In this document: piece after piece, positions 1 through 5,601 of the stretch
Layout: each line of letters opens with the position of its first letter
Position numbering within the stretch: position 1 is the first letter of the stretch
Source: JAQUCI01 sp034932685
Lineage (GTDB): Bacteria; Bacillota_I; Bacilli_A; Erysipelotrichales; Erysipelotrichaceae
NCBI GenBank assembly: GCA_034932685.1
Contig: JAYFOM010000007.1
Location: 1 to 5,601, forward strand
Reading direction: 5' to 3'
Length of the DNA stretch: 5,601 nt
The notes under the pieces: model-generated
What the model saw: the letters and a program-made list of their open reading frames with translations, nothing else
Database searches by the model: none
What the model was told of the DNA's origin: nothing
Made by a program: the position numbers and the translations under genes

Positions 1-32
1 TCCTCTTGTTGGATCGTTCGTTTCTTAAACAT
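1..32 (-). CDS. Start of a further leftward gene (partial, product unknown)
   Basis: An ATG at 32-30 on the minus strand opens a frame that stays open to the window edge and reads MFKKRTIQQE. It is preceded by AGAGGA (44-39) with a 6-base spacer, a reasonable Shine-Dalgarno site. It lies 73 bases beyond the terminator of the nucleoside-uptake operon, so it would be a separate transcription unit in the same direction. Ten codons are too few to name a product; the basic start is compatible with a cytoplasmic protein or with the N-region of a membrane protein. The call rests only on the start codon, the ribosome-binding site and the position. It could be a chance frame. Confidence 0.4.
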   Translation of the reverse strand, partial: MFKKRTIQQE

Positions 33-103
33 AGTTTGTCCTCTACTTATCTACTAAAATTTTACCATTATCTTGCCTTTCTTAATAGTATTCTTCTAAC
101 CAA

Positions 104-132
104 ATAAAAAGACTGTTAACTTATTTTGTCAA
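104..132 (-). promoter_or_regulatory. Possible promoter for the left-edge gene, overlapping the terminator
   Basis: The minus strand carries a perfect TTGACA (132-127), then 17 bases, then TTTTAT (109-104), which matches four of six positions of TATAAT. A start point near position 97 would leave a leader of about 65 bases before the ATG at 32. The TTGACA lies inside the stem and loop of the operon terminator, so it could be a coincidence of stem sequence. A better -10-like GATAAT at 72-67 has no convincing -35 partner. Confidence 0.25.
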
Positions 133-138
133 CAGTCT
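105..138 (-). terminator. Rho-independent terminator of the nucleoside-uptake operon
   Basis: On the minus strand the arms AGACTGTTGAC (138-128) and GTTAACAGTCT (120-110) form an 11-bp stem with one G-U wobble, closed by a 7-base loop. Four more T residues follow at 109-106, so the T run is five long counting the end of the stem. It begins 11 bases after the hydrolase stop codon. No other gene-end signal lies between the hydrolase and the next possible start, so this is the likely 3' end of the operon transcript. The stem is only moderately GC-rich. Confidence 0.8.
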
Positions 139-139
139 G

Positions 140-162
140 AACAAACCGTTTACCGGTTTGTT
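140..162 (-). other. Second hairpin spanning the hydrolase stop codon
   Basis: The arms AACAAACCG (162-154) and CGGTTTGTT (148-140) pair perfectly over 9 bp around a 5-base loop. The hydrolase stop codon (152-150) lies within the loop. No T run follows, so alone it would not terminate transcription. It sits one base before the terminator stem, so the two could stack as a tandem structure at the mRNA 3' end. Possible roles are protection from 3' exonucleases or support for termination. The pairing is seen directly; the function is inferred. Confidence 0.5.
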
Positions 163-1088
163 TTATCAAGTTTTAAAATACTGTCGATAAAGAAATCAAC
201 AAATTTCTCATTCTCAACACTTAAGAGTACTTCTGTGTTTATCTTTGTTTCATCTTTTGGTTCTCTGAAGTCGGCAACCGTCATACCTCGACATAGCTCA
301 CCCTCAGTTTCAATATCAACATGATAATGTTCTGATTTAAACCATTCTGGTCTTAATAGATGAATCATTGGTGTCATATCAAAGATAGGTGATGTTGTTA
401 AGTTTCGCTCTTTACTATAACGAGAGAAAAATAACATCAATTCATAAACTAACCAAGAAACACCCTTTTTATCTTTAAAGACTTCTAACTTATCGTGACT
501 CACCTGACCACTATAACAGACCTCAAGTCCACTCATGATGATTTTTACCTTTGAGTTGAATACAATCTTCGCGGCATCAGGATCATGGTAAATATTGAAC
601 TCTGCTTTTGGTAGGATATTCCCTGAATAAAGGCTGCCACCCATAATGGTTATCACATCAATTTTTTCGATAACCTCAGGATAACTTTTTAATAATAAAG
701 CAATGTTGGTAAGAGGACCCAGTGCAACTAAGGTTATCTTTTCTTTTGAACTTAATAGCTTTTCTTTAAGATACTCAACAGCACTAATTTGTAGTGCTGT
801 TTGTTTAGCCTCTTTTAAGATTGGACCATCCATCCCACTTTCACCATGTGCAAGTGGTTGCACATCTAATGGCCTTCTTAATGGTTTATCTGCACCTATT
901 GCGACCTCTGCTTTTACATTGAGGTAATCAAGAACCTTCAACAAATTATTTGTGACTTTTTCAACAGTTTGATTACCAGCAACGGTGGTATAACCAATAA
1001 CATCAAGTTCATCTTGATGTGCTAAAGCGACCAAAATAGCGATAATGTCATCATGGCCAGGATCACAATCAATAATGATCTTACGCAT
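150..1088 (-). CDS. Nucleoside hydrolase, inosine-uridine (IUNH) family
   Basis: This 312-residue protein has the family's normal length and no signal peptide, so it should act in the cytoplasm, cutting the N-glycosidic bond of ribonucleosides to give ribose and a free base. The calcium and catalytic Asp cluster DCDPGHDD is at 7-14. VAGN follows at 36-39, HGESGMDG at 81-88 (H81 matches the conserved His82 of the Crithidia enzyme), GPLTN at 124-128, IMGG at 148-151 and AEFNIYHDPDAA at 162-173. D237 matches the C-terminal calcium ligand. The residue before it is Phe236, where most relatives have the catalytic His. Overall sequence resembles E. coli RihB/YeiK more than RihC. It is last in the operon; its ATG overlaps the preceding permease stop as TAATG, with AGGTG about 10 bases upstream, which suggests translational coupling. 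Exact base preference is unknown. Confidence 0.93.
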   Translation of the reverse strand: MRKIIIDCDPGHDDIIAILVALAHQDELDVIGYTTVAGNQTVEKVTNNLLKVLDYLNVKAEVAIGADKPLRRPLDVQPLAHGESGMDGPILKEAKQTALQISAVEYLKEKLLSSKEKITLVALGPLTNIALLLKSYPEVIEKIDVITIMGGSLYSGNILPKAEFNIYHDPDAAKIVFNSKVKIIMSGLEVCYSGQVSHDKLEVFKDKKGVSWLVYELMLFFSRYSKERNLTTSPIFDMTPMIHLLRPEWFKSEHYHVDIETEGELCRGMTVADFREPKDETKINTEVLLSVENEKFVDFFIDSILKLDKTNR

Positions 1089-2020
1089 TAATCAGCTTCA
1101 CCTTTTTTACGTTTTCTTGTTTCAACAATGGAGAAGACGATAATACCAAACAATACCGCAACATACGGAATCGTATTGATCAGCTCACTTGGTAAGTTAT
1201 ATAACAAGAAGATATTGGTAAATGCTTGGAATACTGAAAATAACATCGTTGTTAAGATCAAAACTGGGAAGCTACTACCAGCCATACCTTGGACCGCAAT
1301 ACCAATCCAACCACGACCAGAAATAATGTTTTTAACAAAAACAGACATATAACCCATCGTAATATAAGCGCCACCCAATGCACCAATGATACCTGAAATA
1401 ATAATCGATATAATTCTTACTTTATTAACATTAATCCCAACAGAACGCGCTGCCTCCTGATCAAGACCAGCTGCTTTAATTCTCATTCCTAGTGGTGTCT
1501 TATAGATTAAAATATAGATTAAGATCATTGCGACAACTACTATATAGGTAATAACATAATGACCCGATAATATCTGACCTAAAATAGGTATATCTTTAAT
1601 AAATGGAATGTTTACAGTTGGTAATATTCGTGAAGCTAATGAAGCACTTGTTCCTTTGTTTTTTGTGAATAAATAAAGCAAGAACACTGAAAAGGATGAG
1701 GCGAAAGTATTAAGGGCAATACCAACCAATATCGGTGTCGCTCCTAAATACATTGAGAAGAAAGCAATCGCTAACGCCATTACCACCCCCGTCAATACCG
1801 CAATCAATAAACCAAGCCATGCACTTTTAGTCCAAAAACTACCTAAGACCGCCATCAAAGCCGCCATCAACATAATACCTTCAACAGCGATATTGTTTAG
1901 ACCACTGATATTAGCTGTATAAGCACTCAATGAAGCACAAACAAGCGGAACCGCAACTCTTATAACAACGAAAACAAAACTAGCTGTAAAGATCGAATTG
2001 AAGAAATCAGTTAAATTCAT
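1088..2020 (-). CDS. nupQ: Nucleoside ABC transporter permease, NupQ/YufQ type
   Basis: This 310-residue, very hydrophobic protein is one of the two membrane subunits of a BMP-type nucleoside importer. About eight to ten membrane segments can be drawn, for example near 12-32, 47-60, 68-90, 95-118, 154-173, 202-222, 252-273 and 282-299. Family landmarks are SGLNNIAVEGIML (39-51), the cytoplasmic coupling-loop stretch PLGMRIKAAGLDQEAARSVGINV (by position 176-198), and GRGWIGIAVQGMAG (235-248). The tail is basic (TRKRKK). The ATG at 2020-2018 follows GGAGG (2034-2030) with a 9-base spacer. Its first 14 bases overlap the end of the other permease gene, so the two subunits are probably made in step. 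The symbol follows the Bacillus subtilis NupNOPQ naming; the actual nucleoside range cannot be read from the sequence. Confidence 0.92.
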   Translation of the reverse strand: MNLTDFFNSIFTASFVFVVIRVAVPLVCASLSAYTANISGLNNIAVEGIMLMAALMAVLGSFWTKSAWLGLLIAVLTGVVMALAIAFFSMYLGATPILVGIALNTFASSFSVFLLYLFTKNKGTSASLASRILPTVNIPFIKDIPILGQILSGHYVITYIVVVAMILIYILIYKTPLGMRIKAAGLDQEAARSVGINVNKVRIISIIISGIIGALGGAYITMGYMSVFVKNIISGRGWIGIAVQGMAGSSFPVLILTTMLFSVFQAFTNIFLLYNLPSELINTIPYVAVLFGIIVFSIVETRKRKKGEAD

Positions 2021-3092
2021 TAGCTGTGCCCTCCTTCAACAATTGTCTTTCACGCCATTTCTTTAAGAAATATTGTGATGAGATCAATAATACTAATACC
2101 GCTTGGATGATCGCCATGATCTCAACCGGCACCTCACTACCAAGCGCCATAACTTCTGCCCCTTTACTTAAGTAACTGATAAAGAAAGCAGCGATCAACA
2201 CCCCTACTGGATTATTGCGACCAAGCATTGCCATCAAAGCACCAGTAAAGCCAAGCCCTGGTAAAACAATCCAAGTAAAGCGACCATAAAGACTTAAAAG
2301 TTCAACCGAAGTACCAATACCACCAATAAAACCTGAGATAAAGTGTACTAACATAAATAAAGTAAAAGCGTTCATACCTGAATAGACCGCAAACTTACGA
2401 TTAAGACCAGTCATTCGAATTGTATAACCAAGTTTAGTTTTATAAAGCATTAAATAAACAAGTAATGTCACAAATAACAACAGGAAGAAACTAATCGTGA
2501 TTCTGGTATTTGGAATAATGTAATCTAACATGGCGGTCTGTTGAAATGCCGGCGATGCGATCGCTGATGTATCAATGCCACGCAAGAAATTCTTAATGAT
2601 AAAAATACCAAGACCAAGATAAATAGTATTTAACATCAATGATACAACTAACTCATTGGCGTTGTACTTAGCCTTTAAAAACCCAGGTATCAACATCAAT
2701 AAACCACCTACTGTAGCCGAAGCTAAAATCGTGATGATTGGATGGAAAAAATGACTATCAATAACAGTACAAGCAACAGCAGCAGTCACAATACCGCCAA
2801 TAAAGTATATACCTTCAATACCCAAGTTAAATAAACCGGTTCTAAACAATAAAGATACCGCTAAACCTGAAAAGGCAATCGGAATCATCATTTCTATGAC
2901 ATTACCAAAGTATCTTACCTTTGTAAGTGGGGAAGTCAACAATTTAACAAAAAGACCAACTGGATCTTTAGCAACAAAAAACAAGACAATAAAGGTTAAG
3001 CCTAATGCGATCAAAATAGAAATCAATGTTTTAACGATTTCAAATACAAACTCATTTGTAATTGAGAGCTTATTGACTTTTCTTTTAGTCAT
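2007..3092 (-). CDS. nupP: Nucleoside ABC transporter permease, NupP/YufP type
   Basis: This 361-residue membrane protein is the larger partner of the permease pair, expected to form the translocation channel with NupQ. A basic N-terminus (MTKRK) precedes the first long membrane segment at about 18-41. Others lie near 67-84, 94-112, 117-137, 147-168, 198-217, 243-262, 275-290, 295-309 and 323-343. Family landmarks are FNLGIEGIYFIGG (88-100), NANELVVSLMLN (144-155), the loop GLNRKFAVYSGMN (229-241), and GFTGALMAMLGRNNPVGV (281-298). The ATG at 3092-3090 follows GGAGG (3105-3101) with an 8-base spacer and overlaps the ATPase gene by 8 bases. The stop is TGA (2009-2007), evidence that TGA is not read as Trp here. 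Assignment to the family is firm; the symbol is by resemblance to B. subtilis. Confidence 0.92.
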   Translation of the reverse strand: MTKRKVNKLSITNEFVFEIVKTLISILIALGLTFIVLFFVAKDPVGLFVKLLTSPLTKVRYFGNVIEMMIPIAFSGLAVSLLFRTGLFNLGIEGIYFIGGIVTAAVACTVIDSHFFHPIITILASATVGGLLMLIPGFLKAKYNANELVVSLMLNTIYLGLGIFIIKNFLRGIDTSAIASPAFQQTAMLDYIIPNTRITISFFLLLFVTLLVYLMLYKTKLGYTIRMTGLNRKFAVYSGMNAFTLFMLVHFISGFIGGIGTSVELLSLYGRFTWIVLPGLGFTGALMAMLGRNNPVGVLIAAFFISYLSKGAEVMALGSEVPVEIMAIIQAVLVLLISSQYFLKKWRERQLLKEGTANEFN

Positions 3093-4644
3093 TTAAAGCA
3101 CCTCCGATTTCCTCTTTACTTTGGTGTTTTACACCCAACATGTAAAGTCCCAGTTCATTTTCAGTAACCCCTTTAACATCTTTAAAATAACCAACGATCT
3201 CACCTTCATAAAAGACAACAATGCGATCAGATAGATTCATAACTTCGCTTAAATCAGCACTGATCAACAAGATTCCTGCTCCTTTATTGCGCATATCGAT
3301 AAGTTGGGAATGAATAAACTCTGCACTACCAATATCAATACCATGGGTTGGCTGTTCAGCTATCATACATAAAGGTGCCGTATTATATTCACGTGCCACA
3401 ACAACTTTCTGGATATTACCACCAGATAAACTACCAATCTTGGTTTTACTGCTTTGCGTTTTGATTGAAAATGTTTTAATCAAACGATCAGCTTCAGCTG
3501 TAATTTTTTTACCCAACATAAAGAACTTAGAGTTGATATCTTTACGATCATAATATGTAGAAATGATGTTATCACTAACTGAGGCGCCAACTGCAACGCC
3601 ATCTTCCATACGATCTTCGGGAATATAAGCCAAACCTTTACGTCGACGATTCTTGATCGTATCTTTTGATATATCATGATCAGCAAGAGTAACTTTACCA
3701 CCAGTTTGATTCATTAAACCAGTGATACAACGTACTAGCTCAGCTTGACCATTACCCTGAACACCTGCAACACCTAATATTTCGCCTTTTTTCAAAGCGA
3801 ACGAAACATCCTCAAGTAAATAACGTGTTTTTCGTTTTACCTCAAGATTTTCTACCTTCAAAACAGTTGTCTTATCATGATAATCTTCACGAAGATGATC
3901 ATAATCGGTAATAAGATCACGATCAATGATCAAATCAGTCATCTGTTCAAGACTGATATCTTCATTATTATATGTACCGCGACTTTGACCATTACGCATA
4001 ATGGTGATTCGATCACTGATCTGTTTAACTTCGGTTAGTTTATGAGAGATAAAAACAATTGTATGTCCTAAGTCCTTAAACTTACGTAATTCGTTAAACA
4101 AATTTACGGTTTCTTGTGGTGTTAAAACTGAAGTTGGTTCATCAAGAATGATAACTTCAGCATTACGATAAAGTGTTTTTAAAATCTCAACTTTTTGTTT
4201 TTCACCAACTGACAAATCAGCTATCTTCTTAGTCACATCAATATCAAAGTTGTATTTTTTGGCTAGTTCTTTTGTTTCAGAAATTGCCCTTTTCAAATCA
4301 ATAAATATCCCGTTTTTTACCGGTTCCTTGCCTAATATTATACTTTGAACAACGGTAAATGATGGTATCAACATAAAATGTTGATGAACCATTCCAATTC
4401 CAGCATTGATAGCTTCCATGGAACTGGTGAAATGAACTTCTTTGCCTTTATAGGTCATAGTACCACTAGAAGCATTCTCAATTCCAAAAATGATTTTCAT
4501 CAGCGTAGACTTGCCAGCGCCATTCTCTCCTACTATCGAGTGAATCTCACCTTTTCTTAAATCGATACTAACGTTTTTGTTAGCGACGACCCCATTACCA
4601 TAAATCTTAGTAATATTGTCAAGTTTTAAAATGGTATCGCTCAA
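3085..4644 (-). CDS. nupO: Nucleoside ABC transporter ATP-binding protein with two ATPase domains, NupO/YufO type
   Basis: This cytoplasmic subunit would power the importer. With a TTG start at 4644-4642 it has 519 residues, normal for the family. Domain 1 is complete: Walker A GENGAGKST (39-47), Q-loop Gln88, signature LSVGEKQ (144-150), Walker B VIILDEPT (164-171) and switch His201. Domain 2 (about 260-505) is degenerate: GVQGNGQAE replaces Walker A at 294-302 and lacks the Lys, IAEQPT (428-433) replaces ILDEPT, and Ala/Asp (463-464) occupy the switch-His region, although LSGGN (406-410) is kept. This asymmetry is usual for this family and for other double-domain sugar-type ATPases, so one ATP site is probably weak or silent. 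The start is chosen for the AGGAGG 7 bases upstream. A longer frame from TTG 4686 would run through the hairpin and the ribosome-binding site and adds no family sequence. Confidence 0.95.
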   Translation of the reverse strand: MSDTILKLDNITKIYGNGVVANKNVSIDLRKGEIHSIVGENGAGKSTLMKIIFGIENASSGTMTYKGKEVHFTSSMEAINAGIGMVHQHFMLIPSFTVVQSIILGKEPVKNGIFIDLKRAISETKELAKKYNFDIDVTKKIADLSVGEKQKVEILKTLYRNAEVIILDEPTSVLTPQETVNLFNELRKFKDLGHTIVFISHKLTEVKQISDRITIMRNGQSRGTYNNEDISLEQMTDLIIDRDLITDYDHLREDYHDKTTVLKVENLEVKRKTRYLLEDVSFALKKGEILGVAGVQGNGQAELVRCITGLMNQTGGKVTLADHDISKDTIKNRRRKGLAYIPEDRMEDGVAVGASVSDNIISTYYDRKDINSKFFMLGKKITAEADRLIKTFSIKTQSSKTKIGSLSGGNIQKVVVAREYNTAPLCMIAEQPTHGIDIGSAEFIHSQLIDMRNKGAGILLISADLSEVMNLSDRIVVFYEGEIVGYFKDVKGVTENELGLYMLGVKHQSKEEIGGALND

Positions 4645-4651
4645 AGGTTCT

Positions 4652-4657
4652 CCTCCT
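4652..4657 (-). promoter_or_regulatory. Ribosome-binding site that fixes the TTG start of nupO
   Basis: AGGAGG lies on the minus strand at 4657-4652, followed by 7 bases and then TTG at 4644-4642. It is the strongest Shine-Dalgarno site near the 5' end of this frame. It makes SDTILKLDNITKIYG the true N-terminus after the initiator Met, which is where homologous ATPases begin. The site starts nine bases after the intercistronic hairpin, leaving it accessible when the hairpin is folded. Confidence 0.85.
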
Positions 4658-4666
4658 AATTCTAAA

Positions 4667-4698
4667 AGTAATGCTCTATTTAACAATAGAGCATTACT
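4667..4698 (-). terminator. Intercistronic hairpin, probable partial terminator or mRNA-stabilising stem
   Basis: The arms AGTAATGCTCTATT (4698-4685) and AATAGAGCATTACT (4680-4667) pair perfectly over 14 bp with a 4-base loop (4684-4681). Only TTT and then AGA follow the stem, a short T run. It lies 24 bases after the stop of the binding-protein gene and before the ATPase ribosome-binding site. In ABC-importer operons, a stem at this place commonly ends part of the transcripts or protects the upstream message, so the binding protein is made in excess. The pairing is directly visible; whether it terminates or protects is inferred. The AT-rich stem and short T run point to an incomplete terminator. 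Confidence 0.7.
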
Positions 4699-4722
4699 GT
4701 CATATAACGTTTTGTATAATTA

Positions 4723-5601
4723 CTATTTAGCAGCTATTGCAGCAGCTTTAACAGCAGCCCAGCCATCAGGATTAGCTAATACGCTGAATACTTCTACTTC
4801 ACCAGCAGTTACTTTAGCTAATACTTCGTCAACTTGTGTTCTGATTGCTTCAGGAACATTTTCAAGATAGTAAGCATTTTGAATCAAGCCAACACCGTTT
4901 TCAGCGATACCAAGAGTTTCAGTTCCACTTGGATATTCACCAGCGATTAAGAAATCAACAGCTCTTTTTACAGCCAAGTCACAGTTTTTAGCCATTGAAG
5001 CAACGATTGTTGCAGCCAATGCTGGTTGTGAACCGATAAATTGAGCATATTGGTCTTGGTCAACACCTAATGCATATCTTCCTGCTTCAGCAGCAGCTTC
5101 GAATACACCAACACCTACACCACCAGCAACTTGCCAAATAACGTCAACGCCTTGGTTGAACATATTAAGTGACATTTCTTTACCTTTAGCAGCGTCAGTG
5201 AAACTTTCAGGATATCCAATAACAACTTGTACGCCAAGTTCAGTAGCAACTTGACAGAAACCACCGATGAATTCGTTCATAGCAGGAATATCCATACCAA
5301 CGATAACACCGATCATTTTTTCTGGGTTAGCTTTTTCCATGTCAGATGTTGTGATCAAAGAAGCTAAAGTACCAGCAACATAACCTAATTCAGCTGTGTC
5401 ATAAGTTACTGAGTAAACATTAGGTAGATCTTCAGATTTCGTATAGTCGAAGTTGAAGAACAATTGATCAGGGTTAGCAGCAGCAGCAGCATACAAGAAA
5501 CTTTCATAAGTGTTATTACCACTTACAATCAAGTCATAACCAGCTTCAACTGTGTCTGTCATGATACTTTCCCATTTACTTGTATCATCACCAGCTTCAA
5601 T
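4723..5601 (-). CDS. nupN: BMP/PnrA-family nucleoside-binding protein of the ABC importer (N-terminus missing)
   Basis: The extracellular receptor that would bind nucleosides and deliver them to the permease pair. The frame is open to the right edge, giving 292 visible residues beginning IEAGDDTSKWES and ending in TAG. Relatives have about 340-380 residues, so the signal peptide with its lipobox Cys and the first strand-helix units lie outside the window. Landmarks, numbered from the first visible residue, are FFNFDY (48-53), ELGYVAGTLASL (71-82), GMDIPAMNEFIGGF (102-115), GGVGVGVFEAA (160-170), GVDQDQY (179-185; the first Asp matches the ribose-binding Asp of PnrA) and SMAKNCDLAV (202-211). 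The C-terminus is Ala-rich (WAAVKAAAIAAK). The Met at 5562-5560 is internal, since family sequence continues upstream of it. A 78-base gap with a hairpin separates it from the ATPase gene. The symbol is by operon position. Confidence 0.9.
   Translation of the reverse strand: MEAGDDTSKWESIMTDTVEAGYDLIVSGNNTYESFLYAAAAANPDQLFFNFDYTKSEDLPNVYSVTYDTAELGYVAGTLASLITTSDMEKANPEKMIGVIVGMDIPAMNEFIGGFCQVATELGVQVVIGYPESFTDAAKGKEMSLNMFNQGVDVIWQVAGGVGVGVFEAAAEAGRYALGVDQDQYAQFIGSQPALAATIVASMAKNCDLAVKRAVDFLIAGEYPSGTETLGIAENGVGLIQNAYYLENVPEAIRTQVDEVLAKVTAGEVEVFSVLANPDGWAAVKAAAIAAK

Noticed and set aside
67..72. GATAAT as a -10 box on the minus strand for the left-edge gene
   Set aside because: No -35-like hexamer lies 16-18 bases upstream; it is recorded only as an alternative to the TTGACA-based promoter.
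703..927. Plus-strand open frame of 74 codons opposite the hydrolase gene
   Set aside because: It lies wholly antisense to a gene with clear family motifs, has a composition typical of a mirror frame, and has no recognisable domain.
1128..1352. Plus-strand open frame opposite the NupQ permease gene
   Set aside because: Antisense to a well-supported membrane protein, with no family resemblance.
2896..3096. Plus-strand open frame opposite the 5' end of the NupP gene
   Set aside because: It mirrors the N-terminal coding region and shows no motif; every convincing gene in the window runs leftward.
3480..3701. Second minus-strand frame inside the ATPase gene
   Set aside because: It is out of frame with the double-domain ATPase, whose motifs run unbroken through this stretch.
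4616..4870. Plus-strand frame across the ATPase start, the hairpin and the binding-protein end
   Set aside because: Its Ala- and Thr-rich product is the mirror of Ala- and Val-rich codons in the binding protein, and it also crosses the regulatory gap.
5476..5490. Run of agc repeats, a possible microsatellite
   Set aside because: It encodes the Ala run YAAAAAN in the binding protein, where an Ala-rich helix is expected; it is too short to call a repeat locus.
5560..5562. ATG as the start of the binding-protein gene
   Set aside because: The frame stays open upstream to the window edge and encodes typical family sequence (GDDTSKWES), so the gene is truncated by the window and this Met is internal.
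1..5601. CRISPR array, insertion sequence, tRNA or rRNA, riboswitch
   Set aside because: No direct-repeat array, transposase, terminal inverted repeats or tRNA/rRNA-like sequence was seen. Any purine-sensing leader would lie upstream of the binding-protein gene, outside the window.

Overview
The window is almost filled by one leftward (minus-strand) operon for uptake and breakdown of nucleosides. Read in the direction of transcription, from the right edge to the left, it encodes: a BMP/PnrA-family substrate-binding protein (5601 to 4723, its N-terminus lies outside the window); a double-domain ABC ATPase of the NupO/YufO type (4644 to 3085); two membrane permeases of the NupP/YufP (3092 to 2007) and NupQ/YufQ (2020 to 1088) types; and an inosine-uridine-type nucleoside hydrolase (1088 to 150). 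A rho-independent terminator at 105-138 closes the operon. Just beyond it, an AGAGGA ribosome-binding site and an ATG at 32-30 suggest that another leftward gene begins at the left edge.

The four transporter genes match the set known as BmpA-NupABC in Lactococcus and NupNOPQ in Bacillus. The inferred chain is: the binding protein captures a nucleoside outside the cell, the NupP/NupQ pair carries it across the membrane using ATP hydrolysed by NupO, and the hydrolase splits it into free base and ribose. The last four genes are packed tightly. The ATPase and first permease overlap by 8 bases, the two permeases by 14, and the second permease and hydrolase share one base (TAATG). The one real gap, 78 bases between the binding-protein gene and the ATPase gene, holds a perfect 14-bp hairpin that probably sets more binding protein than membrane complex.

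The sequence is AT-rich, with strong GGAGG-type ribosome-binding sites, a TTG start, and TAA, TAG and TGA all used as stops. Tryptophan is TGG wherever I read the codon. This fits a low-GC Gram-positive (Firmicutes) or a standard-code relative of the Mollicutes such as the Acholeplasma or Izemoplasma lineages. The use of TGA as a stop argues against Mycoplasma or Spiroplasma. I cannot place it more finely from this window.

I do not see an unknown system here. The least ordinary points are the hydrolase's replacement of the usual His before its calcium-binding Asp by Phe, the intercistronic hairpin, and a perfect TTGACA box lying inside the operon's terminator.
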